Shown one piece after another: positions 27,804 through 36,223 of a DNA stretch of 64,000 nt. The notes under the pieces were generated by a model. That model was not told the origin of the DNA. It made no database searches and saw nothing but the letters and a program-made list of their open reading frames with translations. Source of the DNA: Mesorhizobium sp. LMG 17147 (GTDB taxonomy: Bacteria > Pseudomonadota > Alphaproteobacteria > Rhizobiales > Rhizobiaceae). Each line of letters begins with the position of its first letter. Within the stretch, counting starts at the first letter, position 1. Both the position numbers and the translations under genes were made by a program. Where the stretch lies: the NCBI RefSeq assembly GCF_024297145.1, contig NZ_JANCTC010000001.1:708938-772937 (forward strand). The letters run 5' to 3'.

Positions 27804-28553
27804 ATGAACGTTCATTCAAAAGCAGAATTCCGCAATCACACGCTGATCGTCACCGTATCGTCGGGTGACGGCCGCCCGGTGCTGGACAGGCTGGCCTATG
27901 AAAGCCTGGCCAGGACATTCCATGAAGCCGCTGCCGACGACGACGTCCGCGTCGTGGTCCTGCGCGGTCTGGCCGGGTGCTTCTGCCTCGGCGCCGATTT
28001 CTCCGAATTTCTCGACGCCACCAAACATCGGCGACTGATCGACGCCGTTACCGATATGTTTCGCACGCTGGCGACATTCCCGAAACCGGTCCTTGCCTGT
28101 GTCGACGGCGACGCCGTCGGCGTCGGCTGCACCATCCTGTTCCACTGCGACATGGTGATCGCCTCGAGCAAGAGCACGTTTCGGGTGCCGTTCGTCGATT
28201 TCGGCCTGGTGCCGGACGCGGCGACCAGCATCCTGGCGCCGCAGAAGCTCGGCTACGCCGGGGCGTTCCGCTTCTTCTGCCTGGGCGACACACTCGCCGC
28301 CGAAGATGCCAGGGCACTGGGCCTTATCGGCGAGATCGTGACGGACGCCAGCGTCGAGGAGGCCACGTTGGCAAGAGCCAGGCAACTCGCCAAGAAGCCT
28401 GTCGCGGCGCTGCAGCAGACGCGCGACCTGCTTAGGGGCGACACCGGCGCGCTCTGCGACCGCATCGACCAGGAGATCTCGCTCTTCCAGCAGGCGCTGC
28501 AGGACGACACTACGCTGAAGCGACTGCAGCGGATTGCCCGGCTGGCGGCATGA
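27804..28553 (+). CDS. crotonase-fold protein coupled to AHL synthase (possible MqsC-like)
   Basis: 249 aa, 15 bp after luxI with a GGAGAG ribosome site. It has an enoyl-CoA hydratase/isomerase fold: oxyanion segments GCFCLGADFSE at about 58 and GDAVGVGCTILFHCD at about 102-116. Both hydratase glutamates are replaced, T110 in GVGCTILF and F130 in RVPFVDFG. D138 in GLVPDAATS sits where delta3,delta2-enoyl-CoA isomerases have their catalytic Glu. It is therefore unlikely to be a plain hydratase and more likely shifts a double bond or shapes the acyl donor for the AHL synthase. That role is inference. No beta-oxidation gene is adjacent. Confidence 0.85.
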   Translation: MNVHSKAEFRNHTLIVTVSSGDGRPVLDRLAYESLARTFHEAAADDDVRVVVLRGLAGCFCLGADFSEFLDATKHRRLIDAVTDMFRTLATFPKPVLACVDGDAVGVGCTILFHCDMVIASSKSTFRVPFVDFGLVPDAATSILAPQKLGYAGAFRFFCLGDTLAAEDARALGLIGEIVTDASVEEATLARARQLAKKPVAALQQTRDLLRGDTGALCDRIDQEISLFQQALQDDTTLKRLQRIARLAA

Positions 28554-28577
28554 CAGCCGCGGATCGATTAGGTGAGC

Positions 28578-29480
28578 TTATTTTTCGAGGAAAGTCGGCC
28601 CTTCGCCGATGATCTTCTTGTCCACCTTACCGATGACGTCGAGATCGCGGCCGTCATAGGGAAGCGACAGGAGAATGCGCTGCATGACGGCCAGCCGCGC
28701 GCGCCGCTTGTCGTTCGCCCGCACAATGATCCAGGGCGCGAACTCCTTGTGCGTGCGTTCCACCATCAGGTCGCGCGCCTTGGTGTAGTCGTCCCATTTG
28801 GTGATGCCGGCGATGTCGATCGGCGAAAACTTCCAGCTCTTCAGCGGGCTCCAGCGACGGTCGTGGAACCGCTCGAGCTGTGTTTCCCGGCCGATGTCCA
28901 GCCAGAATTTGAAGAAATGGATGCCTTCGTTGCGGATCATCCGCTCGAAATGCGGAACCTCGTCCAGAAATTGCTCGTGCTGCTCGGGCGTGCAGAATCC
29001 CATCACCGGTTCAACACCGGCGCGGTTGTACCAGGAGCGGTCGAAGGTGACGAATTCGCCCGACGTCGGGAAGTGGTCGACGTAACGCTGGAAGTACCAT
29101 TGTCCAAGCTCGGTGGGTGTTGGCTTGGTCAGCGCCACGTTGCGCGCCGTGCGAGGGTTCAGATACTGGCGCAAAACGAAGATCGTGCCGCCCTTGCCGG
29201 CAGCGTCGCGCCCCTCAAACAGCGACATTACCCGCTTGCCTGTCGACTGCAGCCACGCCTGCGCCTTGACCAGTTCGATCTGCAGCTTCTCTAACCTCTC
29301 GTCATACTCCTCGCCCTTCATTTTCTTGTCGTAAGGATAGCCGCCGGCGGTGAGCTTGCGGTCCTCGATCCAGTCGGGAAGCGTCGGAGCCTCGATGTCG
29401 AACTCCCGCTCCTTGCCGTCGATGATGATCTTCAGCGGCCCCGACGAAGCTGTAGGGGAGCTTTCCTTGGCGTTTTTCAT
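28578..29480 (-). CDS. ppk2: polyphosphate kinase 2 (PPK2)
   Basis: 300 aa. Walker A-like [12 protein letters not shown] at about 89 and Walker B-like [11 protein letters not shown] at about 144 are both intact, with the conserved lid arginines nearby ([15 protein letters not shown]). PPK2 transfers phosphate between polyphosphate and nucleoside diphosphates, generally favouring GTP/ATP formation. The sequence resembles the one-domain class I type. It is divergent from phoR across 206 bp and convergent with the crotonase gene 24 bp away, so it sits next to phosphate-control genes. Confidence 0.93.
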   Translation of the reverse strand: MKNAKESSPTASSGPLKIIIDGKEREFDIEAPTLPDWIEDRKLTAGGYPYDKKMKGEEYDERLEKLQIELVKAQAWLQSTGKRVMSLFEGRDAAGKGGTIFVLRQYLNPRTARNVALTKPTPTELGQWYFQRYVDHFPTSGEFVTFDRSWYNRAGVEPVMGFCTPEQHEQFLDEVPHFERMIRNEGIHFFKFWLDIGRETQLERFHDRRWSPLKSWKFSPIDIAGITKWDDYTKARDLMVERTHKEFAPWIIVRANDKRRARLAVMQRILLSLPYDGRDLDVIGKVDKKIIGEGPTFLEK

Positions 29481-29585
29481 CGAGACGAACCTTTCCAGCC
29501 TCCGGACTCATGCTATTGGAAGCCTTTACGGCATCGGCCCGAATATCGGAATCGATTTTCGGAAAGAACGATGCAGCAGATAAAG

Positions 29586-29632
29586 CGTAGAGCGTCCTTT
29601 GTGCGCCCAATTGGACGCACGGCGCGCTAGCG
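29586..29632. repeat. intergenic palindrome upstream of phoR
   Basis: The core GTGCGCCCAATTGGACGCAC (29601-29620) is a 20 bp palindrome with one mismatched pair. It is flanked by TAGAGCG and CGCGCTA, which extend the symmetry imperfectly. On the minus strand, 20 bp of it (29592-29611) match 13217-13236 at 19 positions, so it behaves as a dispersed repeat rather than a dedicated operator. Confidence 0.55.
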
Positions 29633-29686
29633 TCGGTCCAGTTATTGAGCGTTGGCCGCACACGGAGCGCAGGCGACGGAGCGCAA

Positions 29687-30952
29687 ATGGCCGATATCGG
29701 CACAGAGCGGAAAGGCAAGGCGCAAGCCGTCGCCATGCGGCTGTGGAACAGCCGCTGGCCGCTCGCGGCCGGCTTCGTTGCGGTTCTGATCGTCTATGGT
29801 TTTGCCGGCATGTCTGGCTATGTGGTGCTGCTGGCAGGCGCCGTGCTGGTTGCCGCGGCGATACTGCCGCCCGGCGTCGCCCGTCAATCGACCGAAAATG
29901 CCGCGGCCGTCGAGGCGAGCGGCTTGCAACAACTTTCCGGCGAATATCTCGCGGCAGCGGTTGCCGATCCGCTGATCATTTTCGATCGTTCCGCCGCCAT
30001 CGTCCATGCCAACGCCGCCGCCGTTGCAGCCTTTGGCGGGATTGCCCCCGGCATGTCGCTGTCGCTGAAATTCCGCGCGCCGGAAATGCAGTCCTTGCTG
30101 GATAATATGTTGGCAGGCAACGTCGCCTCGGACAGCGTCGACTACATAGAAAGGCTGCCGGTCGAACGAGCCTATCGGGTGAGCGCGTCTTCTGTCGGTC
30201 ACGCCACGGATCTCTACGTGCTGGTGTTCAAGGACCAGAGCGAAGCGCGCCGGATCGACAGAATGCGCGCCGACTTCATTGCCAATGCCAGCCACGAGCT
30301 GCGCACGCCTCTCGCCTCGATTGCCGGCTTCATCGAGACGCTGCGCGGGCCGGCCCGCAACGACCCTGCGGCACGCGAGCAGTTCCTGCAGATCATGCAG
30401 AACCAGACCAGCCGCATGGCGCGCCTCATCGACGACCTTCTGTCGCTGTCACGGCTGGAGATGAAGCCCTATCTCAAGCTGGGAACCGAGGTCGATCTGC
30501 GCCAGGCCCTCGACAGCGTTATCGATTCGCTTGGGCCGCTCGCAAAGGAAAACGGCGTCGTCATCGAGCGTGATTTCGCGGAAGGACCGCTCGCCGTGCC
30601 CGGCGATCGGGACGAGCTTTTCCAGGTCTTCGAAAACCTGCTGGAAAACGCCTGCAAATATGGTCAGTCGGGCGGACGCGTCGTGGTGTCGATCACGCGC
30701 AGCGACAGCGATACCGAACCGGGGATCGACGTCACTATCAGGGATTTCGGCCCCGGCATTCCCGAAGAACACATCCCGCGCATCACCGAGCGCTTCTACC
30801 GCGTCGACGTCGAGAACAGCCGGACCCAGAAGGGCACCGGCCTTGGCCTGTCCATCGTCAAGCATATCCTGACCCGGCACAACGCCAGGCTCTCCATCTG
30901 GTCGGAAGTCGGCAAGGGTGCGGCGTTCACCGTCCATTTGCCGGTTCGCTGA
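29687..30952 (+). CDS. phoR: PhoR-type sensor histidine kinase
   Basis: 421 aa from ATG 29687. Two N-terminal membrane helices (about 26-66) are followed by a PAS-like segment (LADPLIIFDRSAAIVHAN region at about 100), a HisKA domain with H203 in NASHELRTPLA, and an HATPase domain (NLLENACKYG at about 320, GTGLGLSIVKH at about 384). PhoR senses phosphate status through the Pst transporter and PhoU and phosphorylates PhoB. The assignment rests on this architecture and on phoU 117 bp downstream. The usual pstSCAB genes between phoR and phoU, and phoB after phoU, are absent here. Confidence 0.83.
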   Translation: MADIGTERKGKAQAVAMRLWNSRWPLAAGFVAVLIVYGFAGMSGYVVLLAGAVLVAAAILPPGVARQSTENAAAVEASGLQQLSGEYLAAAVADPLIIFDRSAAIVHANAAAVAAFGGIAPGMSLSLKFRAPEMQSLLDNMLAGNVASDSVDYIERLPVERAYRVSASSVGHATDLYVLVFKDQSEARRIDRMRADFIANASHELRTPLASIAGFIETLRGPARNDPAAREQFLQIMQNQTSRMARLIDDLLSLSRLEMKPYLKLGTEVDLRQALDSVIDSLGPLAKENGVVIERDFAEGPLAVPGDRDELFQVFENLLENACKYGQSGGRVVVSITRSDSDTEPGIDVTIRDFGPGIPEEHIPRITERFYRVDVENSRTQKGTGLGLSIVKHILTRHNARLSIWSEVGKGAAFTVHLPVR

Positions 30953-31069
30953 CGCAGTATTATCTCTAGCCCATGATGGGCCGTTTCTTTTTTCTGTCAT
31001 CCGGCTAGCGTATCAGCGGGGATTCGAGGGAGCGACTCAACCACAAGATCCCGGGAAGGCATTTGGTCC

Positions 31070-31795
31070 ATGCAGTCCGTGCACATCGTCAGCGCCTATG
31101 ACGAGGAGCTGAAATATCTGTCGAAGCGCATCGCGGCGATGGGCGGGCATGCCGAGCGCATGGTCGAGCAGGCCGTCGCGGCACTGGTCAATGCGGATCC
31201 GGGACTTGCCCAGAAAGTCATTCGAGACGACCTGGTTCTGGATGAGGGGCAGCGCGAGATCGACGATAAGGCGATCATCATCATCGCCAAGCGCCAGCCG
31301 ATGGCGACGGATCTGCGCGAGATCGTCGGTGCGATCCGCATCTCGGCGGACCTCGAACGGGTAGGCGACCTCGGCAAGAACGTCGCCAAGCGAGTGGTTG
31401 CTGTCGCTGATGGGCGCCAGCCGAGCAGTCTGTTCCGCGGCCTCGAGGCTTTGGCTAATCTGGCGCTGACACAGCTCAAGGAAGTACTCGACGTCTACGC
31501 ATCGCGGTCGGTGGAAAAAATCGGTTTCGTGCGCGACCGCGACGACCAGATCGATGCCATGTACACCTCGCTGTTTCGCGAGTTGCTGACTTACATGATG
31601 GAAGACCCACGCAACATCACGCCCTGCACGCATCTCCTGTTTTGCGCCAAGAACATCGAGCGCATCGGCGACCACGCCACCAACATCGCCGAGACGATCT
31701 ACTATATCGTCACCGGCGACCAGATGCCGGCCGATCGTCCGAAGGGCGACAAGACGGACAAGATTATTCTTCCCGCAACGCAACCAGCGAAATGA
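31070..31795 (+). CDS. phoU: phosphate signalling protein PhoU
   Basis: 241 aa. Two PhoU helical repeats are present, each with the metal-binding E/DxxxD pattern: AIRISADLERVGDLGKNVAK at about 84-103 and LLFCAKNIERIGDHATNIAE at about 187-206. PhoU links the Pst transporter to PhoR and dampens the phosphate starvation response. It follows phoR by 117 bp with no gene between. No phoB-like gene follows within 120 bp; the next gene is corA. Confidence 0.93.
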   Translation: MQSVHIVSAYDEELKYLSKRIAAMGGHAERMVEQAVAALVNADPGLAQKVIRDDLVLDEGQREIDDKAIIIIAKRQPMATDLREIVGAIRISADLERVGDLGKNVAKRVVAVADGRQPSSLFRGLEALANLALTQLKEVLDVYASRSVEKIGFVRDRDDQIDAMYTSLFRELLTYMMEDPRNITPCTHLLFCAKNIERIGDHATNIAETIYYIVTGDQMPADRPKGDKTDKIILPATQPAK

Positions 31796-31912
31796 GCGTC
31801 TCTCGATACTAATGCGAATTTCGGATTCGCCACCTGACCGAAAGTTGCGCTAAGCTTTCGACGCGCCGACTTCTCAGTTCCGCGACGAAGGCCCCGCCTT
31901 CAGGAGGCTGCG

Positions 31913-32920
31913 ATGGAATATGTCCGCGAGTTTACTCCTGGGCCGCCGATGTCGGGTATAATCGCTTGCGGCGTCTATACGGCTGGGCGGCGCATCGCCG
32001 ACATTCCGATCGAGGAAGCCGGCGAATGGGCCGGGAAGCCGGGCCACGTGGTCTGGATCGGACTGCTGGAGCCCGACCGCAATTTGTTACTGCGCGTCCA
32101 GGCGCAATTCCATCTGCATGAACTGGCGATCGAGGACGCCGAGCATCCGCACCAACGGCCGAAGATCGAGCAATATGGCGATGCCCTGTTCATCGTTGCC
32201 CGCACGGCGCAGTTGATCGACAGCCGTGTCACCTTCGGCGAGACGCATCTGTTCGTCGGCGCCGGCTATATCGTCAGCGTCAGGCATGGCCCGTCGACCT
32301 CCTACGCCGCCGTTCGCCAGCACTGGGAAAGCTGTCCGCATTCCCTCGCCAAGGGCGAGGATTTCGTCCTCTACGCCATTCTCGATTTCATCGTCGACAA
32401 CTACATGCCCGTGCTCGAGCAGATCGAAAACGAGGTCGAGGCGATCGAGGACAAGGTTCTGCTGAAACCGATGACCGGCTCCGATATCGAGCGGCTTTAC
32501 ATGCTGCGCCGCGATCTCCTGCGCCTGCGCAACGCTGCTCTGCCGCTGGTGGAGGTCTGCCGGCGGCTGACCAGCGCCGATCTGCCGCAAATCCACACAG
32601 CCATGCATCCGCTGTTTCGCGACGTCACCGACCACATCCGCACTGTCCAGGAAAAGATCGACAGCCTGCGTGAGGTTCTCGCTTTCGCCTTCGAGGCGAG
32701 CCTTCTGGTCGGTCAAAGCCAGGAGACGGCGATTTCCAAGAAGCTTGCCTCATGGGCCGCCATCTTGGCCGTGCCCACGGCACTCGCCGGCATTTACGGC
32801 ATGAATTTCAGCGACATGCCGGAACTGAGGATGGAATATGGCTACCCGGCCGTCCTGGCGGCAATTGCCCTGATCTGCACGTTTCTTTACTGGCGGTTTC
32901 GCAAGAATGGGTGGCTGTAA
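31913..32920 (+). CDS. corA: CorA-family magnesium/divalent cation transporter
   Basis: 335 aa. A long cytoplasmic funnel with extended helices (about 150-275) leads to two C-terminal membrane helices. The CorA signature GMN is present in AGIYGMNFSDMPEL near residue 297, and the basic tail WRFRKNGWL follows the last helix. It forms a pentameric channel for Mg2+ or Co2+. ATG 31913 is 6 bp after CAGGAGG; a later ATG (MSGIIACGVY) is possible but has no better site. It is convergent with gcrA, with a repeat-rich gap between them. Confidence 0.9.
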   Translation: MEYVREFTPGPPMSGIIACGVYTAGRRIADIPIEEAGEWAGKPGHVVWIGLLEPDRNLLLRVQAQFHLHELAIEDAEHPHQRPKIEQYGDALFIVARTAQLIDSRVTFGETHLFVGAGYIVSVRHGPSTSYAAVRQHWESCPHSLAKGEDFVLYAILDFIVDNYMPVLEQIENEVEAIEDKVLLKPMTGSDIERLYMLRRDLLRLRNAALPLVEVCRRLTSADLPQIHTAMHPLFRDVTDHIRTVQEKIDSLREVLAFAFEASLLVGQSQETAISKKLASWAAILAVPTALAGIYGMNFSDMPELRMEYGYPAVLAAIALICTFLYWRFRKNGWL

Positions 32921-33050
32921 GGGTAAGGGAATAGGCAGTAGCTAGTAGGGAATAGGCAATACGGAAGTGGGTTGTTGGCGAACGATCCTTGTGAAGCGCT
33001 ATCTTCCCCTACTGCCTACTGCCTACTCCCCACTGCCTATCGCCTATCTA
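32921..33050. repeat. inverted heptad-like repeats between corA and gcrA
   Basis: Left of the gap, AATAGGCAGTAG, CTAGTAGGG and AATAGGCAAT recur. Right of it, CTACTGCCTACTGCCTACT and CTGCCTATCGCCTATC are reverse-complement relatives of the same 7-base theme. The transcript could fold into a long hairpin serving as a two-way terminator. The right block runs into the last codons of gcrA. Confidence 0.55.
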
Positions 33051-33568
33051 TGCCGCCGCCGCTCCGATGCTGGCTGAAACGCCACGCGGGCGTGGTACTT
33101 GCAGTAGGGGCCGGTTTCGGCGGCGTCGTTGCCGCAGAAATGGAAATCTTCCGAGAGCGGATCGCCATTCGGCCATTTGCAGGTGCGCTCGTTCAGCTCG
33201 ACGAGTTGCAGATGCCGCGAGATCGGCACGACGACGTTCTCGACCGGGCGGATATAGTGGCGCGCTACCGGTTCGGCATCGAACTGCGCCTTGAGCGCGG
33301 TCGCACCGATCGACATCGACGTGGTGGCATGGCGCGTGGCGCTTGCTGCCCGGGACACCGATTTCTGGATCGTCGATCCCTGTCCCGTCTTCTTCTGGCG
33401 TGCCGGTGAGGCGGTCGTACGTCCGCGACCGGACAGTTTCAGCCGGTGCACTTTGCCGATGACGGCATTGCGGCTGACCCCGCCAAGCTGTGCGGCGATC
33501 TGGCTGGCGCTGAGGCCCTCCGACCACAATTTTCTGAGAAGTTCGACTCGCTCGTCAGTCCAGTTCAT
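33044..33568 (-). CDS. gcrA: GcrA cell-cycle regulator
   Basis: 174 aa from ATG 33568. The N-terminal MNWTDERVELLRKLWSEGL with SASQIAAQLGGVSRNAVIGK is the highly conserved GcrA DNA-binding helix-turn-helix. A variable basic linker precedes a C-terminal cysteine-bearing module (CKWPNGDP, FCGN, YCKYHARVAFQP) that contacts sigma-70. GcrA activates genes with CcrM-methylated GANTC promoters. The last residues (PASERRRHR) overlap the heptad repeat region, which may have eroded the tail. It is divergent from argD, with several GANTC sites upstream. Confidence 0.93.
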   Translation of the reverse strand: MNWTDERVELLRKLWSEGLSASQIAAQLGGVSRNAVIGKVHRLKLSGRGRTTASPARQKKTGQGSTIQKSVSRAASATRHATTSMSIGATALKAQFDAEPVARHYIRPVENVVVPISRHLQLVELNERTCKWPNGDPLSEDFHFCGNDAAETGPYCKYHARVAFQPASERRRHR

Positions 33569-33920
33569 GAGACCGCGCTCCTGCTGAAACGTGCGGCAAT
33601 CGGAATCCATTCCCGACCCGGCTTCTGCCGGGCAGACACCACATATATCGGGTGATTAGGTCCGCCGCACGAAATCTAGTTATTTCTCTACTACAATTAC
33701 CTTATGCGCTGACTCGGTGACAAGAGTCCCAAGGCCAACACGAATCGGTTTTTTCGGTTTTCCCCAACTTGCCCGGTCGCTTATGAGCCGGCGTTATGCT
33801 GGAGGGCTTGCCGCACGTCCTTGCGCGACCTTTTCGTTGACTTCACGGCCGAAAAACACGATAAGCCACAAGGGCCGCCGCTTTGGCGGCTTTTTGATTT
33901 TTCCGGTTCCGGAGAATATA
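33569..33920. other. 352 bp divergent region gcrA / argD
   Basis: No gene is evident. It contains GANTC sites at 33603, 33711, 33724 and 33742 and a terminator-like hairpin just before argD (33874-33895). Three of the GANTC sites fall within 36 bp. Confidence 0.6.
33874..33895 (+). terminator. terminator-like hairpin in the argD leader
   Basis: GCCGCC and GGCGGC form a 6 bp stem around GCTTT, followed by TTTTTGATTTTT. It ends 25 bp before the argD start codon, so it either terminates an upstream short transcript or attenuates argD. Confidence 0.6.
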
Positions 33921-35120
33921 ATGAGCGGTTCGGCGCTTTTCGAGACCTTTGTTCGCGCACCCCTGGCTTTCGACCACGGTGAAGGCACCTGGCTGGTCAC
34001 CGATAAGGGCGAGCGATATCTCGATTTCGCCGGCGGGATCGCCGTCAATTCATTGGGCTATGGCCATCCGCATTTGGTCGCGGCCCTCACCGAGCAGGCC
34101 GCCAAGCTCTGGCACGTCTCCAATCTGTACGAGATTCCGGGACAGAGCCGGCTCGGCGAGCGGCTGGCCGACGCCAGCTTCGCCGACAAGGTGTTCTTCA
34201 CCAATTCCGGCGCAGAGGCGCTCGAATGCGCCATCAAGACGGCGCGGCGCTACCACTTCGTCAAAGGCCATCCCGAGCGATACCGCACAATCACCTTCGA
34301 AGGCGCCTTCCACGGCCGTACCCTGGCGACCATCGCCGCCGGGGGCCAGTACAAATACCTGGAAGGTTTCGGCCCCAAGGTCGACGGCTTCGACCAGGTC
34401 GGCTTCGACGATGTGGATGCAGCCGAAAAGGCGATCACGCCTGAAACCGCGGCGATCCTGATCGAGCCGGTGCAAGGCGAGGGCGGCATCAGGCAAGTGC
34501 CGACGCAATCGCTGAAGCGGCTCAGGCAGCTCTGCGATCAGCACGGAGTGCTTCTGATTTTCGACGAGGTCCAATGCGGCGTCGGCCGCACCGGAAAGCT
34601 GTTCGCGCATGAATGGGCGGGCGTCACCCCCGACCTGATGGCGGTGGCCAAGGGCATCGGCGGCGGCTTCCCGATGGGTGCCTGCCTCGCCACCGACGAG
34701 GCGGCGGTTGGCATGACCGCCGGCGTGCACGGCACCACCTTCGGCGGCAATCCGCTGGCGATGGCGGTCGGCAACGCCGTGCTCGACGTGGTGCTGGAAG
34801 ACGGCTTTCTCGAGGACGTCCGGCGCAAGGCGCTGCTGTTGAAGCAGGGGCTTGCCGGTGTCGCCGACGAATTTCCGGATGTTATCGAAAGCATCAGGGG
34901 CACCGGCCTGATGCTTGGGCTTAAATGCGCGATGCCCAACACCAAGGTTACGGTGGCACTGCGTGACCAGCATCTCTTGACGGTTCCGGCCGGCGACAAC
35001 GTTATCCGCCTGCTGCCGCCTCTCACCGTCACCGATGCCGAGATCCACGAGGCGCTCGAGCGCATCCGTGCCGGCGCCAAGAGCCTGGCGGATGCCATCG
35101 TCGCTGCCGCTGCGAAGTAA
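33921..35120 (+). CDS. argD: acetylornithine aminotransferase
   Basis: 399 aa from ATG 33921, after a GGAG site. Class III aminotransferase features are clear: [18 protein letters not shown] around residue 91, [12 protein letters not shown] near 214 and the PLP lysine in [15 protein letters not shown] near 242. It converts N-acetylglutamate semialdehyde to acetylornithine in arginine synthesis and may also act in lysine synthesis. It lies 14 bp before argF in the common alphaproteobacterial argD-argF-hslO operon. An in-frame extension to 33717 is not supported because it runs through the terminator-like leader. Confidence 0.93.
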   Translation: MSGSALFETFVRAPLAFDHGEGTWLVTDKGERYLDFAGGIAVNSLGYGHPHLVAALTEQAAKLWHVSNLYEIPGQSRLGERLADASFADKVFFTNSGAEALECAIKTARRYHFVKGHPERYRTITFEGAFHGRTLATIAAGGQYKYLEGFGPKVDGFDQVGFDDVDAAEKAITPETAAILIEPVQGEGGIRQVPTQSLKRLRQLCDQHGVLLIFDEVQCGVGRTGKLFAHEWAGVTPDLMAVAKGIGGGFPMGACLATDEAAVGMTAGVHGTTFGGNPLAMAVGNAVLDVVLEDGFLEDVRRKALLLKQGLAGVADEFPDVIESIRGTGLMLGLKCAMPNTKVTVALRDQHLLTVPAGDNVIRLLPPLTVTDAEIHEALERIRAGAKSLADAIVAAAAK

Positions 35121-35134
35121 TCCTGGAATTCCTG

Positions 35135-36046
35135 ATGTCCCTTCGCCATTTTACCGATCTTTCTGCCGTTTCCGAAGGCGATCTGCGCTTCATGCTCGAC
35201 GACGCAGCTGTGCGAAAGGCAAGGCTCAAGGCCGGAGAACGCAGCAAGCCGCTCGAGGGCAAGGTGCTGGCGATGATCTTCGACAAGCCGTCGACGCGCA
35301 CGCGCGTATCGTTCGACGTCGGCATGCGGCAGTTGGGTGGCGAGACGATCATGCTGACCGGCACCGAGATGCAGCTTGGCCGCTCGGAGACCATTGCCGA
35401 CACGGCCAAGGTGCTGTCGCGCTATGTCGATGCCATCATGATCCGCACCACCTCGCATGACCGGCTGCTGGAACTGACGGAAAACGCTACGGTCCCCGTC
35501 ATCAACGGGCTGACCGACGAGACCCATCCCTGCCAGCTGATGGCCGACATCATGACCTTCGAAGAGCACCGCGGTCCGGTGGCCGGCAAGACGATCGCCT
35601 GGACCGGCGACGGCAACAACGTGCTGCATTCGCTCCTGGAGGCATCTGCGCGGTTCCATTTCAAGCTGAACGTCGCCGTGCCCGAGGGCAGCGAACCGGC
35701 TCAGAAGCATGTCGACTGGTCGAAAGCCAATGGCGGCAAGCTGAAATTCACCCGCTCGCCCGAGGAGGCCGTTCACGAGGCCGACTGCATCGTCACCGAC
35801 TGCTGGGTGTCGATGGGCCAGGAGCACCGTGCCCGCGGCCACAATGTCTTCCTGCCCTATCAGGTCAATGCGGCACTGATGGCGAAAGCCAAGCCGGACG
35901 CGCTGTTCATGCACTGTCTGCCGGCGCATCGCGGTGAGGAGGTTACCGACGAGGTCATCGACGGACCGCATTCTGTGGTGTTCGATGAGGCCGAGAACCG
36001 GCTCCATGCCCAGAAGGCGGTCCTGGCCTGGTGCCTGGGCGCTTGA
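35135..36046 (+). CDS. argF: ornithine carbamoyltransferase
   Basis: 303 aa. The carbamoyl phosphate motif [10 protein letters not shown] is at about 51, the HPCQ motif at about 129 and the ornithine-side motif MHCLPAHRG near 260. It makes citrulline from ornithine and carbamoyl phosphate. It starts 14 bp after argD. A 15 bp tandem repeat begins at the stop codon itself and separates it from hslO, so the downstream gene may be less tightly coupled than usual. Confidence 0.96.
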   Translation: MSLRHFTDLSAVSEGDLRFMLDDAAVRKARLKAGERSKPLEGKVLAMIFDKPSTRTRVSFDVGMRQLGGETIMLTGTEMQLGRSETIADTAKVLSRYVDAIMIRTTSHDRLLELTENATVPVINGLTDETHPCQLMADIMTFEEHRGPVAGKTIAWTGDGNNVLHSLLEASARFHFKLNVAVPEGSEPAQKHVDWSKANGGKLKFTRSPEEAVHEADCIVTDCWVSMGQEHRARGHNVFLPYQVNAALMAKAKPDALFMHCLPAHRGEEVTDEVIDGPHSVVFDEAENRLHAQKAVLAWCLGA

Positions 36047-36128
36047 TACGGGCCGCGATGATCCGGGCCGGCCTGATCTGCGCCGCCTTGATCTGGGCCG
36101 CCTTGATCTGGGCCGCCTTGATCCGGGA
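36045..36128 (+). repeat. 15 bp tandem repeat after argF
   Basis: Five full units and part of a sixth, each GATC(T/C)GGGCCGCCTT-like, begin at 36045, 36060, 36075, 36090, 36105 and 36120. Units 4 and 5 are identical; unit 1 overlaps the argF stop codon. The period is a multiple of three. Confidence 0.8.
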
Positions 36129-36223
36129 GTGGGTGGTGCCTATCTCAGGCGCATCACGCAAATCAAGCGCGTCTCGTCGCATGCGCCCCGGAGGGCGGCA
36201 TCGCCGCGCCCCGGAGCTTTGTC

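Noticed and set aside
32921..33050. CRISPR or phage attachment site
   Set aside because: Short degenerate heptads in both orientations with no spacer pattern, integrase or tRNA boundary.
36045..36128. CRISPR array
   Set aside because: Tandem 15 bp units lack unique spacers and there are no cas genes.
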